From positions 62,001 through 126,000 of the forward strand of contig JABARS010000001.1 in the NCBI GenBank assembly GCA_019187085.1: a stretch of DNA of 64,000 nucleotides, read 5' to 3'. The stretch is from Pseudorhodoplanes sp. GTDB lineage: Bacteria > Pseudomonadota > Alphaproteobacteria > Rhizobiales > Xanthobacteraceae. A model generated the notes under the pieces. It was not told where the DNA came from. It saw only the letters and a program-made list of their open reading frames with translations, and ran no database searches. Made by a program: the position numbers and the translations under genes. This document shows positions 34,275-42,554 of the stretch, piece after piece (within the stretch, counting starts at the first letter, position 1; every line of letters starts with the position of its first letter).

Positions 34275-34370
34275 CGATTCCCAGACCATCCAGAAACCGC
34301 GGAGTACGATCGAACCCAAGAACACTGCCAACGACATGGACCAACGGAAGAAACCCAAGGAGAAAATATC

Positions 34371-35954
34371 ATGAAGCGATTGTTGGGGACGCTGAGCCTC
34401 GCACTGGCGGCCGTCGCGTTTGCGGCCAGCCCGGCGTCGGCGCAGACGCCGAAACGAGGCGGAAATCTGAATTTCGCGATCAGCGCGGAAACGCCGCATT
34501 ACGACTGCCACGCCAGCGACACCTATGCGACGCTGCACTTCTCGTCACCGTTCTATTCGACGCTGCTGCGCTACAACCTTCCCAAGTTCCCCCAAATCGA
34601 GGGCGACCTTGCGAAGTCGTGGACGCTCTCGCCGGACAAGAAGACCTACACCTTCGTCCTGCACGACGGCGTCAAGTTCCACGACGGCACGCCGTTCACC
34701 TCCGCCGACATCAAGGCGACCTATGAGCGGCTGCGCAACCCGACCGGCGGCGCGGTGTCGAACCGCAAGGCGACGTTCAGCGACATCGAGGCGATCGAGA
34801 CCCCGAACCCGACCACCGTCGTCTTCAAGCTGAAGGCGGTGAACGCCTCCATGCTCGACCATTTCGCGAGCCCGTGGAACTGCGTCTATTCGGCGAAGGA
34901 CCTCGCCGCCGACGCCAACGCGCCGCGCACCAAGATCAACGGCACCGGGCCGTTCACGTTCGTGGAGCACGTCAAGGGCAGCCACGTCGCCGGCAAGAGG
35001 AACGAGAGCTACTTCAAGAAAGGCCTGCCCTATCTCGACTCGTACCGCGGCATCTTCACGCTGCAGGCGGCCGCCATGCTGAACGCCCTGCAGGGCGGCC
35101 AGGTGCTGGCTGAGTTCCGCGGCGTCTCCCCGGCCGAGCGCGACCGCATGGTCGCGGCCATGGGCGACAAGCTGCGCGTCGAGGAATCGAGCTGGACGCT
35201 GAACCTGCTCGTCGCCTTCAACATCGAGAAGCCGCCGTTCAACGACGTGCGCGTGCGCAAGGCACTGCTCATGGCGATCGACCGCTGGGGCGGCAGCCAG
35301 GGCCTCTCGCGCATCTCGACGCTCCGCTCGGTCGGCGGCGTGATCCGTCCGGGCTCCCCGCTGGCGACGCCGGAAGCCGAACTGGTGAAGCTGCCCGGCT
35401 TCTCCAAGGACATCAAGAAATCGCGCGAGGAAGCCAAGAAGCTGCTCAAGGAAGCGGGCCAGGAGAACCTGAAGTTCACGCTCTGGAACCGCAACCTCGC
35501 CATGCCCTACACGCCGGCCGGCATCTTCCTGGTCGACCAGTGGCGGCAGATCGGCGTCGAGGTCGAACACAAGCAGTCCGACACCGCGCCCTATCTCGCC
35601 GCCCTGCGCAGCGGCAATTACGAGGTGGCGGTCGACTTCTCCAACCTGTTCAACGACGACGCCACGCTCGCTCTCTCGAAATATCTGTCGCACAAAAACA
35701 ACCCGCTCAATCTATCGCGGGCCAATGACGATGTGATCGACGATCTCTACGAGAAGCAGTTGCGCGAGGGCGACGTGGCCAAGCGCAAGGGCTTCATTCA
35801 GGCCCTCGAGAAGCGCCTGTTCGAGCAGGCCTATCAGCAGCCGCTCCTATGGTGGCACCGCATCGTGCTCACCCACAAGACCGTCATGGGCTGGAAAATG
35901 TCCCCGAGCCACAATCTCGGAGGCGATCTGGCCGAGGTCTGGCTGAACCAGTGA
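34371..35954 (+). CDS. ABC transporter substrate-binding protein, SBP_bac_5 family
   Basis: 527 residues with a Sec signal peptide (hydrophobic residues 6-22, cleavage after PASA near residue 24). The mature protein begins QTPKRGGNLNFAISAETPHYDC, and YTFVLHDGVKFHDGTPFTSADIKATYERL near residue 90 is the family 5 signature (peptides, nickel, opines). The ATG follows GGAG 11 bases upstream. It is the solute receptor of the transporter formed with the fused ATPase and the two permeases downstream. A strong hairpin follows its stop. Confidence 0.88.
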   Translation: MKRLLGTLSLALAAVAFAASPASAQTPKRGGNLNFAISAETPHYDCHASDTYATLHFSSPFYSTLLRYNLPKFPQIEGDLAKSWTLSPDKKTYTFVLHDGVKFHDGTPFTSADIKATYERLRNPTGGAVSNRKATFSDIEAIETPNPTTVVFKLKAVNASMLDHFASPWNCVYSAKDLAADANAPRTKINGTGPFTFVEHVKGSHVAGKRNESYFKKGLPYLDSYRGIFTLQAAAMLNALQGGQVLAEFRGVSPAERDRMVAAMGDKLRVEESSWTLNLLVAFNIEKPPFNDVRVRKALLMAIDRWGGSQGLSRISTLRSVGGVIRPGSPLATPEAELVKLPGFSKDIKKSREEAKKLLKEAGQENLKFTLWNRNLAMPYTPAGIFLVDQWRQIGVEVEHKQSDTAPYLAALRSGNYEVAVDFSNLFNDDATLALSKYLSHKNNPLNLSRANDDVIDDLYEKQLREGDVAKRKGFIQALEKRLFEQAYQQPLLWWHRIVLTHKTVMGWKMSPSHNLGGDLAEVWLNQ

Positions 35955-35967
35955 CGTGACACGAAAT

Positions 35968-35993
35968 CCTCTCCCCGCGCCCGCGGGGAGAGG
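35968..35993. repeat. Perfect 11-bp hairpin between binding-protein and permease genes
   Basis: CCTCTCCCCGC and GCGGGGAGAGG with a GCCC loop. This is the form of a short dispersed palindrome common in alphaproteobacterial genomes. Its place after a binding-protein gene suggests it stabilises the 3' end of that message or reduces read-through into the permease genes. Confidence 0.65.
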
Positions 35994-36016
35994 GCCCCCT
36001 TCAGAGTGAGAAGACC

Positions 36017-36970
36017 ATGCTCCGTTATGTCGTCAGCCGCGTCCTGCTCACGATCCCCACGCTTCTGGGTGTCGCGGTCCTTGTATTCTTCATGCTACGC
36101 ATCGTGCCCGGCGACGTCGTGGAGGTGAAGCTGCGCGGCGACGGCGGCAACGTCTCGCAAGAGGCGATCGAGATGGAGCGCAAGAAGCTCGGCCTCGACA
36201 AGCCGCTGATGACGCAGTTCGGCGACTGGATGGTCGGGGTCGCCACGCTCGACTTCGGCAAGTCGATGTGGACCGAGCGCCCGGTCATGGAGGAAATCTC
36301 GCTGCGGCTCGAACTGTCCTTGCAGGTCGCGATCATGGCGACGCTGATCGCGGTCTTCATCGCGATACCATTGGGGACGACAGCCGCGTTATTCCGCGAT
36401 ACCTGGATCGATTACGTCGTGCGCATCGTCACGATCGGCGGGCTCTCGATCCCCTCGTTCTGGTTCGGCATGCTGATCATGCTGAGCCTGCTCGCCTTCT
36501 TCAACTGGCTGCCGCCGATCACCTTCACGCCGATCTATGTCGATCCGGTGGCCAATATCACGCAATTGATCTGGCCGGCGCTGGCGGTCGGCTACCGCTA
36601 TTGTGCGGTCGTCGCGCGCATGATCCGCTCTTCGCTGCTGGAGGTCCTCAACGAGGACTATATCCGCACCGCCCGCGCCAAGGGCGTCTACGAGAAGCTC
36701 GTGATCTCGCGCCACGCGCTGCGCAACGCGCTCCTGCCGGCGATCACCGTGATCGGCCTCGAATTCACCTTCCTGGTTGGCGGCCTCGTGGTCACCGAGC
36801 AGGTCTTCAACCTCAACGGCATCGGCCAGTTGTTCGTGCAGAGCGTCTCGCGCAACGACTTCACCCTGATCCAGGGCATGGTGATGCTGATCGCCGCCTT
36901 CTATGTCTTCGTCAATCTCGCGGTCGACGTGCTCTATGCCGTGTTCGATCCGCGCATCCGCTACACCTGA
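36017..36970 (+). CDS. ABC transporter permease, DppB-like
   Basis: 317 residues with six membrane segments. The N-terminus MLRYVVSRVLLTIPTLLGVAVLVFFMLRIVPGD is the DppB/OppB opening; the loop DYIRTARAKGVYEKLVISRHALRNALLP near residue 210 is the EAA motif that contacts the ATPase. The ATG at 36017 lies in GAGTGAGAAGACC-ATG. It works with the adjacent DppC-like permease. Confidence 0.9.
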   Translation: MLRYVVSRVLLTIPTLLGVAVLVFFMLRIVPGDVVEVKLRGDGGNVSQEAIEMERKKLGLDKPLMTQFGDWMVGVATLDFGKSMWTERPVMEEISLRLELSLQVAIMATLIAVFIAIPLGTTAALFRDTWIDYVVRIVTIGGLSIPSFWFGMLIMLSLLAFFNWLPPITFTPIYVDPVANITQLIWPALAVGYRYCAVVARMIRSSLLEVLNEDYIRTARAKGVYEKLVISRHALRNALLPAITVIGLEFTFLVGGLVVTEQVFNLNGIGQLFVQSVSRNDFTLIQGMVMLIAAFYVFVNLAVDVLYAVFDPRIRYT

Positions 36971-36984
36971 CCGACGAGCCCGCC

Positions 36985-37875
36985 ATGTCGCTAGCCTTGC
37001 CCACGCCGACCGCCGCCATGAAATCGCCGAACAAGGTGGTGGAATTCTGCCAGCAGCAGCCGCTCGGCGCGGTCAGCTTCGTGATCATCTTCGCGATGAT
37101 GTTCGCCGGCATTTTCTGCGAACTGGTCGCGCCCTACGATCCGCTCGCCATCGACTTCGCCTCGCTGCTGGTGGCGCCGTCCTGGGAGCATTGGTGCGGC
37201 ACCGACGCGTTCGGCCGCGACATCTGCTCGCGGCTGATCTACGGCTCGCGCACCGCGCTCGTGATCGGCTTCACCTCGTCCTTCATCGGCTCGACGCTCG
37301 GCGCGATGCTGGGCGTCGCCTCGGCCTATTTCGGCGGGCGGATCGACAACTGGATCCAGCGCGTGATGGACATCCTGCTCGCGTTCCCGCTGATCGTGCT
37401 GGCGCTCGTGGTCGTGGCGGCGCTGCGCAAGTTCGTGATCGGCGGCGTCGACATGAACCTGATCATCGCCATCGCCATCCCGATCATCCCGCGCGTGGCG
37501 CGCGTGGTGCGCGCCGCCGCGCTCGGCGTGCGGGTGATGCCCTATGTCGATGCCGCGCGCGCGGCCGGCTATTCCGACAGCCGCATCATCTTCCGCCACA
37601 TGGCGCCCAACGTTGTGGCGCCCTACCTGATCATGCTCACCGCCTTCATCGCCCAGGCGATCCTGGCGGAGGCCTCGCTCTCCTTCCTCGGCCTCGGCGT
37701 GGTCGAGCCGACGGCGGCCTGGGGCCTGATGCTGTCGGGCAATGCCGCCGACTTCTACCGCGAGGCGCCGTGGATGATCCTGTTCCCCGGCGCGGCGATC
37801 AGCCTTGCGGTGTTCGCCTTCAACCTGTTCGGCGATGTCCTGCGCGACTATCTCGATCCGCGCTTCAAGGTGTGA
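36985..37875 (+). CDS. ABC transporter permease, DppC-like
   Basis: 296 residues. The start MKSPNKVVEFCQQQPLGAVSF and then WCGTDAFGRDICSRLIYGSRTAL near residue 70 are typical of DppC/OppC. The EAA loop is YVDAARAAGYSDSRIIFRHMAPNVVAPYL near residue 185, followed by SFLGLGV. It starts 14 bases after the DppB stop. It completes a four-gene uptake operon. Confidence 0.9.
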   Translation: MSLALPTPTAAMKSPNKVVEFCQQQPLGAVSFVIIFAMMFAGIFCELVAPYDPLAIDFASLLVAPSWEHWCGTDAFGRDICSRLIYGSRTALVIGFTSSFIGSTLGAMLGVASAYFGGRIDNWIQRVMDILLAFPLIVLALVVVAALRKFVIGGVDMNLIIAIAIPIIPRVARVVRAAALGVRVMPYVDAARAAGYSDSRIIFRHMAPNVVAPYLIMLTAFIAQAILAEASLSFLGLGVVEPTAAWGLMLSGNAADFYREAPWMILFPGAAISLAVFAFNLFGDVLRDYLDPRFKV

Positions 37876-37897
37876 CACCACTTCTGCCATCGTGCTT

Positions 37898-37984
37898 TGT
37901 CATGGCCGGGCTTGTCCCGGCCATCCCGTTTGGGTGAGCATTGCGTCCCCAAACGGGATGCCCGCAACAAGCGCGGGCATGACA
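37898..37984. repeat. REP-like long imperfect palindrome
   Basis: About 87 bases. The left arm runs from TGTCATGGCCGGG and contains CCCGTTTGGG; the right arm begins CCCCAAACGGG and ends GCGGGCATGACA, with an 11-12 base centre. Each arm also folds on itself (GGCCGGGCTTGTCCCGGCC; GCCCGCAACAAGCGCGGGC). Such dispersed palindromes are common between genes in Bradyrhizobium-like genomes. It separates the transporter operon from the CoA-transferase gene. Confidence 0.75.
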
Positions 37985-38009
37985 ATCGAGAGCTTCACTG
38001 GAGTTATTC

Positions 38010-39182
38010 ATGTCCCGCCCGCTGTCTGGAATCCGCGTCCTCGAACTGGCGCGCATCCTCGCCGGGCCGTGGGCCGGCCAGATCCTCGCCGATCTCGGCG
38101 CCGACGTGATCAAGGTGGAGCGGCCGGGCGCCGGCGACGACACGCGCGGCTGGGGGCCGCCGTTCGTGGAGGGCCCCGCCGGCGAAAATCTCGGCGCCGC
38201 CTATTATCACGCCTGCAATCGCGGCAAGCGTTCGGTCGCCGTCGATTTCGAGAGCGAAGCCGGCCGGCGCATCGTGCGCAAGCTGGCAAACCGGTCGGAC
38301 GTGCTGATCGAGAATTTCAAGGTCGGCGGCCTCGCCAAGTTCGGTCTCGATCATGCGAGCCTCGCCCCGGACAATCCGCGCCTCGTCTATTGCTCGGTGA
38401 CCGGCTTCGGCCAGGACGGTCCCTATGCCCATCGCGCCGGCTACGACCTGATGATCCAGGGCATGAGCGGGATCATGAGCCTGACCGGCGAGGCGGACGG
38501 CGATCCCATGCGCATGGGCGTCGCCTTCGCCGACGTCTTCACCGGCGTGTATTCGGCGCTCGCCATCCAGTCGGCGCTGATCCAGCGCGAACACACCGGC
38601 CGCGGCTGTCATATCGATATGGCGCTGCTCGACACCCAGGTCGGCGTGCTGGCCAACCAGGCGCTGTTCTACCTCGCCTCCGGGCGCATCCCGCCGCGGC
38701 TCGGCAATGCCCACGCCACCGTCGTGCCCTATCAGGTGTTTCCGGTCGCGGACGGCCACATCATCATCGCCTGCGGCAACGACAGCCAGTTTGCCCGGCT
38801 CGCCGTGCTGCTCGGCGATCCCTCGCTCGCCGACGATCCCGATTTCCGCACCAATGCCGGGCGCGTCACCCATCGCGAACGCCTGATCCCGCGCATGCTG
38901 CCGCTGACGGCGAAATTCCGGCGCGAGGACCTGCTGCAGAAGCTGGAGGCGGCCGGGGTCCCGGCCGGTCCGATCAACACGCTGGCGGACGTCTTTGCCG
39001 ATCCGCAGGTCGCCCATCGCGGCCTGCGCATCGATGCGGCGCATCCGGCGGCGCGCGGCGGCGCCATCCCCGGCGTGCGCAGCCCGATCGTCATCGACGG
39101 CTGGCGGGCGCAGAGCGAGCGGGCCTCGCCCGCGCTCGGCGAGCATACCGAAGAAGTCCTGCGCGAGATCGGCGAAGCGTAG
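38010..39182 (+). CDS. CaiB/BaiF CoA-transferase family protein (class III)
   Basis: 390 residues. The opening GIRVLELARILAGPWAGQILADLGADVIKVERPGAGDDTR is the class III CoA-transferase signature. The catalytic Asp is likely in GRGCHIDMALLDTQVG near residue 210, just as in formyl-CoA transferase. FGQDGPYAHRAGYDLMIQGMSGIM near residue 130 is conserved. The enzyme moves CoA between carboxylic acids; the pair of acids cannot be told from the sequence. GGAG lies 8 bases before the ATG. It stands between the peptide transporter and the exonuclease-CBS fusion, which points the other way. Confidence 0.88.
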   Translation: MSRPLSGIRVLELARILAGPWAGQILADLGADVIKVERPGAGDDTRGWGPPFVEGPAGENLGAAYYHACNRGKRSVAVDFESEAGRRIVRKLANRSDVLIENFKVGGLAKFGLDHASLAPDNPRLVYCSVTGFGQDGPYAHRAGYDLMIQGMSGIMSLTGEADGDPMRMGVAFADVFTGVYSALAIQSALIQREHTGRGCHIDMALLDTQVGVLANQALFYLASGRIPPRLGNAHATVVPYQVFPVADGHIIIACGNDSQFARLAVLLGDPSLADDPDFRTNAGRVTHRERLIPRMLPLTAKFRREDLLQKLEAAGVPAGPINTLADVFADPQVAHRGLRIDAAHPAARGGAIPGVRSPIVIDGWRAQSERASPALGEHTEEVLREIGEA

Positions 39183-39187
39183 CCGGC

Positions 39188-41323
39188 TTATCCGCGGAAC
39201 AGCATGTCGCGCGTCAGCGCGTCGAGATGCTGAACCGCCTGCAGGGCATTTTGCAGCGCCTCGCGTTCGCGCGCAGCCAGCCGCGAGACCTGCACCTTGT
39301 TGCTCGGGGCGCGCCCGGCCGCGATGTCCTCAACCTGCTGACGCAGGATGAGGTCGAGAAAGACCGCCTGCGCGTCCGACAGCGCATCGAGGTCCTTCGC
39401 GCCGCCGATGCCGAGCGCCTTGAGGCCGGCGAGCCGCGCCGGCGTCGCGCGCTCGACGACGTGATGGCATACCGCCAGCACGCGCGCGGTGCTGACCACG
39501 CCGAACAGGCCGGCTTTCTTCAGATCGATGCGTCCTGCGCTCGTCTTGATGCCGCCGAACAGGCCGATTCCGCTCTCGACGCTGCCCGAGGCTTCCGCGA
39601 GCAGCTTGGCGAACGTGCTCTGGCCGCGCGCGGCCTCGAACGCCGCGCGCCACACGACGTCGGCCAGATGACCGTCGCCATGGACGCCGCGCAGGTCGAA
39701 GAAGATATCGACCGCCAGCAGGTCTTGCGGGCTCGAGCGCTGGATCCAGTCCGCGATGCGCGCGTTCCAGGTCGCGACCGACCCGCGCCAGAGCGGGTTC
39801 TTGGCCATGATCCCGCCGACGCAATACGGCACGCCGACCTCGTGCAGGATGTCGGCGACATGGATGCCAAGGCGGGCGAACCACGCATCCTCGCGCCCCT
39901 GCGGCGCGCCTTCGGCGAACACGATGGCATTGTCCTGGTCCATGGCGAGCAGGCTCTCGCCGCGCCCGGCCGAGCCGAGCACGACGAACGCATAGGCGCA
40001 GGGCGGCGCGCCATGCCCCTCTTCCGCGAGCCGCGCCTCCGCGAGCACCGCCGCGCGGCGCGTCAGCGCGCCCAGCTCGCGTGAAATCACCGCGGCGATG
40101 TCGCGGGCCGGCACCTCCTCGTCGAGCAGGGAGGCGGCGACCTGCGGCAGCTTGGCCCAAGCCACACCGAGCTGGTGCACATCGGTCGCCTCGTCGATCT
40201 CGTCGCCGAGCGACACCGCCTCGCCCGCGCGCAGCCGCAACAGATTGCGCGCCGAGAGCGCGCCGACGATACGGCCGAGATCGTCGACCACGCCGAGATG
40301 CCGGAAATGCAGCCGCGCCATGCGCCCGATCGCGCGATAGACGAAAGCATCCACCGGCACCGCCGCCAGCGGCCTGCACATGATCGATTCCACCGGTGCC
40401 GACAGCGCGTCGGCGCCCCGCTGCGCCAGCGCGCGCAGGATGTCGCGCTCGGTCACGATGCCGGCGTCGGCGGCCATGATCCCGTTCTCGTCGGCATCGG
40501 TGCCGCGCACATAGAGCGAGGAGACCCGCTCCTCCATCATGCGGCTGAGGGCCTCGCCCACGGGGCGGCCCTGCGCGATGAATTTCGCGGGCGCGCTCAT
40601 CACGTCACGCACGCGATGGCGGTAGGGATAGCTGTCGATGCGGCCGAGCGCGCGCTCGGCGTCGCGGCGCGCAGGCGCGGCGACCGCCTCGATCCAGCCG
40701 GCGCGGTGCTGCTCGTCGAGCACGTCGGTGAGCGCCCGGCAGGACGCCATGGCTTCGGCGAGCGTGCGGATGCCGCCCTCGCGCAGCTTGGGAACGAGAG
40801 CGCGGAAAATCCGCGCGGTGGTGACGGCGTCGCCGAGCGCGGAATGCCGCCCGGTGCCCTCGACGCCGAGCCAGCTCGACAGGCTCTCCAGCGAGTAGCT
40901 GGCAAGCGCCGGCGACGCGACCTGCGCCAGCAGCCGGGTATCGAGCGTGCGCGGACGACGGAATTCGATCCCGGCCCGCTCACATTCGCGCTTGAGCACA
41001 GCCAGATCGAACCCGACCGTGTGCCCGATCACCACGCGCCCGCCGATGAATTCCTGCAGCTGCGGCCAGGCCGCGGCAAAATCCGGGGCATCGGCCAGCG
41101 TCACCTCGTCGATGCCGTGGATGGCGGTGGCGGCCGCCGGCACCGGCTCGTCCGGCCGCACCAGGAGCCGCAGCGTCGCGCCTTCGTCGACCCGCCCGTT
41201 ATGGATCCGCACCGCGCCGATTTCGACCACCCGCGCCCTGGCGGGATCGAGACCCGTGGTCTCGGTATCGAGGACGACCGCATCGAGCGCCATCAGGGGC
41301 GTGGCATGATTCGCGCTCGTCAT
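39188..41323 (-). CDS. Fusion: DnaQ-like 3'-5' exonuclease, CBS pair, DUF294 nucleotidyltransferase-like
   Basis: 711 residues with three parts. Residues 15-190 form a DEDD exonuclease (D19/E21 in LDTETTG; GHTVGFD near 100; HSALGDA near 160). Residues 235-370 form two CBS repeats, e.g. RDVMSAPAKFI and GRIVGALSARNLLR. Residues 400-711 are a GlnD-like DUF294 domain: GSAGRGE at 450-456 with D462 and D464 as metal ligands, and the DUF294 C-terminal helical part. The ATG at 41323 follows GAGGAG. DUF294-CBS proteins often sit beside DUF4212/VC_2705 symporters, as here. The exonuclease addition is unusual; nucleotide sensing tied to acetate transport is inference. Confidence 0.85.
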   Translation of the reverse strand: MTSANHATPLMALDAVVLDTETTGLDPARARVVEIGAVRIHNGRVDEGATLRLLVRPDEPVPAAATAIHGIDEVTLADAPDFAAAWPQLQEFIGGRVVIGHTVGFDLAVLKRECERAGIEFRRPRTLDTRLLAQVASPALASYSLESLSSWLGVEGTGRHSALGDAVTTARIFRALVPKLREGGIRTLAEAMASCRALTDVLDEQHRAGWIEAVAAPARRDAERALGRIDSYPYRHRVRDVMSAPAKFIAQGRPVGEALSRMMEERVSSLYVRGTDADENGIMAADAGIVTERDILRALAQRGADALSAPVESIMCRPLAAVPVDAFVYRAIGRMARLHFRHLGVVDDLGRIVGALSARNLLRLRAGEAVSLGDEIDEATDVHQLGVAWAKLPQVAASLLDEEVPARDIAAVISRELGALTRRAAVLAEARLAEEGHGAPPCAYAFVVLGSAGRGESLLAMDQDNAIVFAEGAPQGREDAWFARLGIHVADILHEVGVPYCVGGIMAKNPLWRGSVATWNARIADWIQRSSPQDLLAVDIFFDLRGVHGDGHLADVVWRAAFEAARGQSTFAKLLAEASGSVESGIGLFGGIKTSAGRIDLKKAGLFGVVSTARVLAVCHHVVERATPARLAGLKALGIGGAKDLDALSDAQAVFLDLILRQQVEDIAAGRAPSNKVQVSRLAAREREALQNALQAVQHLDALTRDMLFRG

Positions 41324-41353
41324 GGTCTCCTCATGCGCTGCCGGAGGCGACAA

Positions 41354-41983
41354 TCATCCGCTGGATTCAGCCTGACGCAATTGCGCGACCATGCTCGCCA
41401 CATCCATGCGCTTGATCAATTCCTGCTGGCTGTGAACAAGATTGAGTTTCAGGAAACTGAGCGTCGTGCCCTCGTCATCCGAGCGCATGTCTTCGTGAAT
41501 CGGCATCATCTCGAAATACCGCTTCGCATATTGTTCGGGGATATCGATGGCCCGTTTCGGCGGATGGGTGCTGACCTGGTCGAGCTTGAGCGCAAGCGCG
41601 CTGCGCGCGTCGCGCCAGACCTCCTCGCCGATCTGCGGCGGCACCGGATAGCGGTCGAAGACCGACAGCACGAGATCGATAAACTCGTCGTGCAGGGCCC
41701 GTCGTTCCTTTTGGTCGTCGCCGACATGCGGGCGCAGCACGCCCTCCACCATTTCGCCGACCATGGCGAGACCCAGTGGATAGGCCTTCCAGCGCGATTC
41801 CTCGACCGACTTCTGGAAATCAGGCTCCGACAGCATGGAATTGGCATAGGGGCCGGCGCGCGCGCGCGAATACTCGAAAATGCCTTTCTGCATCAGAAAG
41901 GCAGCCTGTTCGTCGATGAAATCCGCCAGGTCCTTCACCGTGCGGATCGGAGGCGTGCGGCGGAAGAAGCCCAATAAGGCCAT
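41354..41983 (-). CDS. Conserved-looking protein of unknown function beside the symporter
   Basis: About 209 residues, no signal peptide, no membrane helix, mostly helical and charged. It reads MALLGFFRRTPPIRTVKDLADFIDEQAAF at the start and shows no catalytic motif. The second ATG (41983) is preferred to 41992 since GGGG lies about 10 bases before it but touches the first. It is 30 bases upstream of the exonuclease-CBS-DUF294 gene on the same strand and divergent from the symporter, so a role in the same acetate-type uptake module is likely. Confidence 0.7.
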   Translation of the reverse strand: MALLGFFRRTPPIRTVKDLADFIDEQAAFLMQKGIFEYSRARAGPYANSMLSEPDFQKSVEESRWKAYPLGLAMVGEMVEGVLRPHVGDDQKERRALHDEFIDLVLSVFDRYPVPPQIGEEVWRDARSALALKLDQVSTHPPKRAIDIPEQYAKRYFEMMPIHEDMRSDDEGTTLSFLKLNLVHSQQELIKRMDVASMVAQLRQAESSG

Positions 41984-42017
41984 GTGTTTCATCCCCTAGC
42001 GGCGAGACAACAGGTTT

Positions 42018-42033
42018 TTTCGCAATTGCGAAA
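42018..42033. promoter_or_regulatory. Perfect 16-bp palindrome TTTCGCAATTGCGAAA
   Basis: Located in the 296-base divergent region between the unknown gene (start 41983) and the DUF4212 gene (start 42280), 35 bases from the former. The symmetry and position suggest an operator of a dimeric repressor. The regulator is unknown. Confidence 0.6.
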
Positions 42034-42279
42034 CCCCCTTAGGCTGAAAATCCCAAATATTTCAAAGTCTAATTTATCCTCTTTTGGCCGAAAGTCTTAT
42101 AAGGTCGGGGTCTGCCTCAATGTTACCTTTTTCCATCGTCTCCCGACCCGGCTGCAAGACCGGGCGCGGAGCAGCGGCATCGGGGGGAAGCCGCAAACAG
42201 CCGACACTCGGTACCCCCCGCATTATCACACCCCGGCCCGGCAACGGGTCCGGATTCAAAAAGGGAGGGTCTACACTCC

Positions 42280-42540
42280 ATGGCTACTTCTTCAAACGAC
42301 GAAGCCCACTGGAAGAAGACAACCAACCTGATGTGGATACACCTCGGGATTTGGGTTTTCTTCGGGTACATCGTTCACATGTTCGCGCCTGCGCTGAACA
42401 AAATCATCATCCTCGGCTTCCCGCTCGGCTTCTACATGGCCGCGCAGGGCTCGCTGATCGCATTCGTGGTCGCCCTGTTCGTCTTCGCCAAGCAGCAGGA
42501 CGCCATCGACCGCGAATTCGGCGTGGCTGAAGACGACTGA
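42280..42540 (+). CDS. Sodium/substrate symporter small subunit (DUF4212)
   Basis: 86 residues with two membrane helices (about residues 20-38 and 47-70) and the family pattern WKKTTNLMWIHLGIWVFFGYIVHMFAPALN followed by GFPLGFYMAAQGSLIAFVVALFVFAKQQD. DUF4212 proteins are the partner of VC_2705-type sodium:solute symporters. GGGAGGG lies about 10 bases before the ATG. The large subunit starts 14 bases downstream. Confidence 0.9.
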   Translation: MATSSNDEAHWKKTTNLMWIHLGIWVFFGYIVHMFAPALNKIIILGFPLGFYMAAQGSLIAFVVALFVFAKQQDAIDREFGVAEDD

Positions 42541-42554
42541 GGGGAGAGACACAC

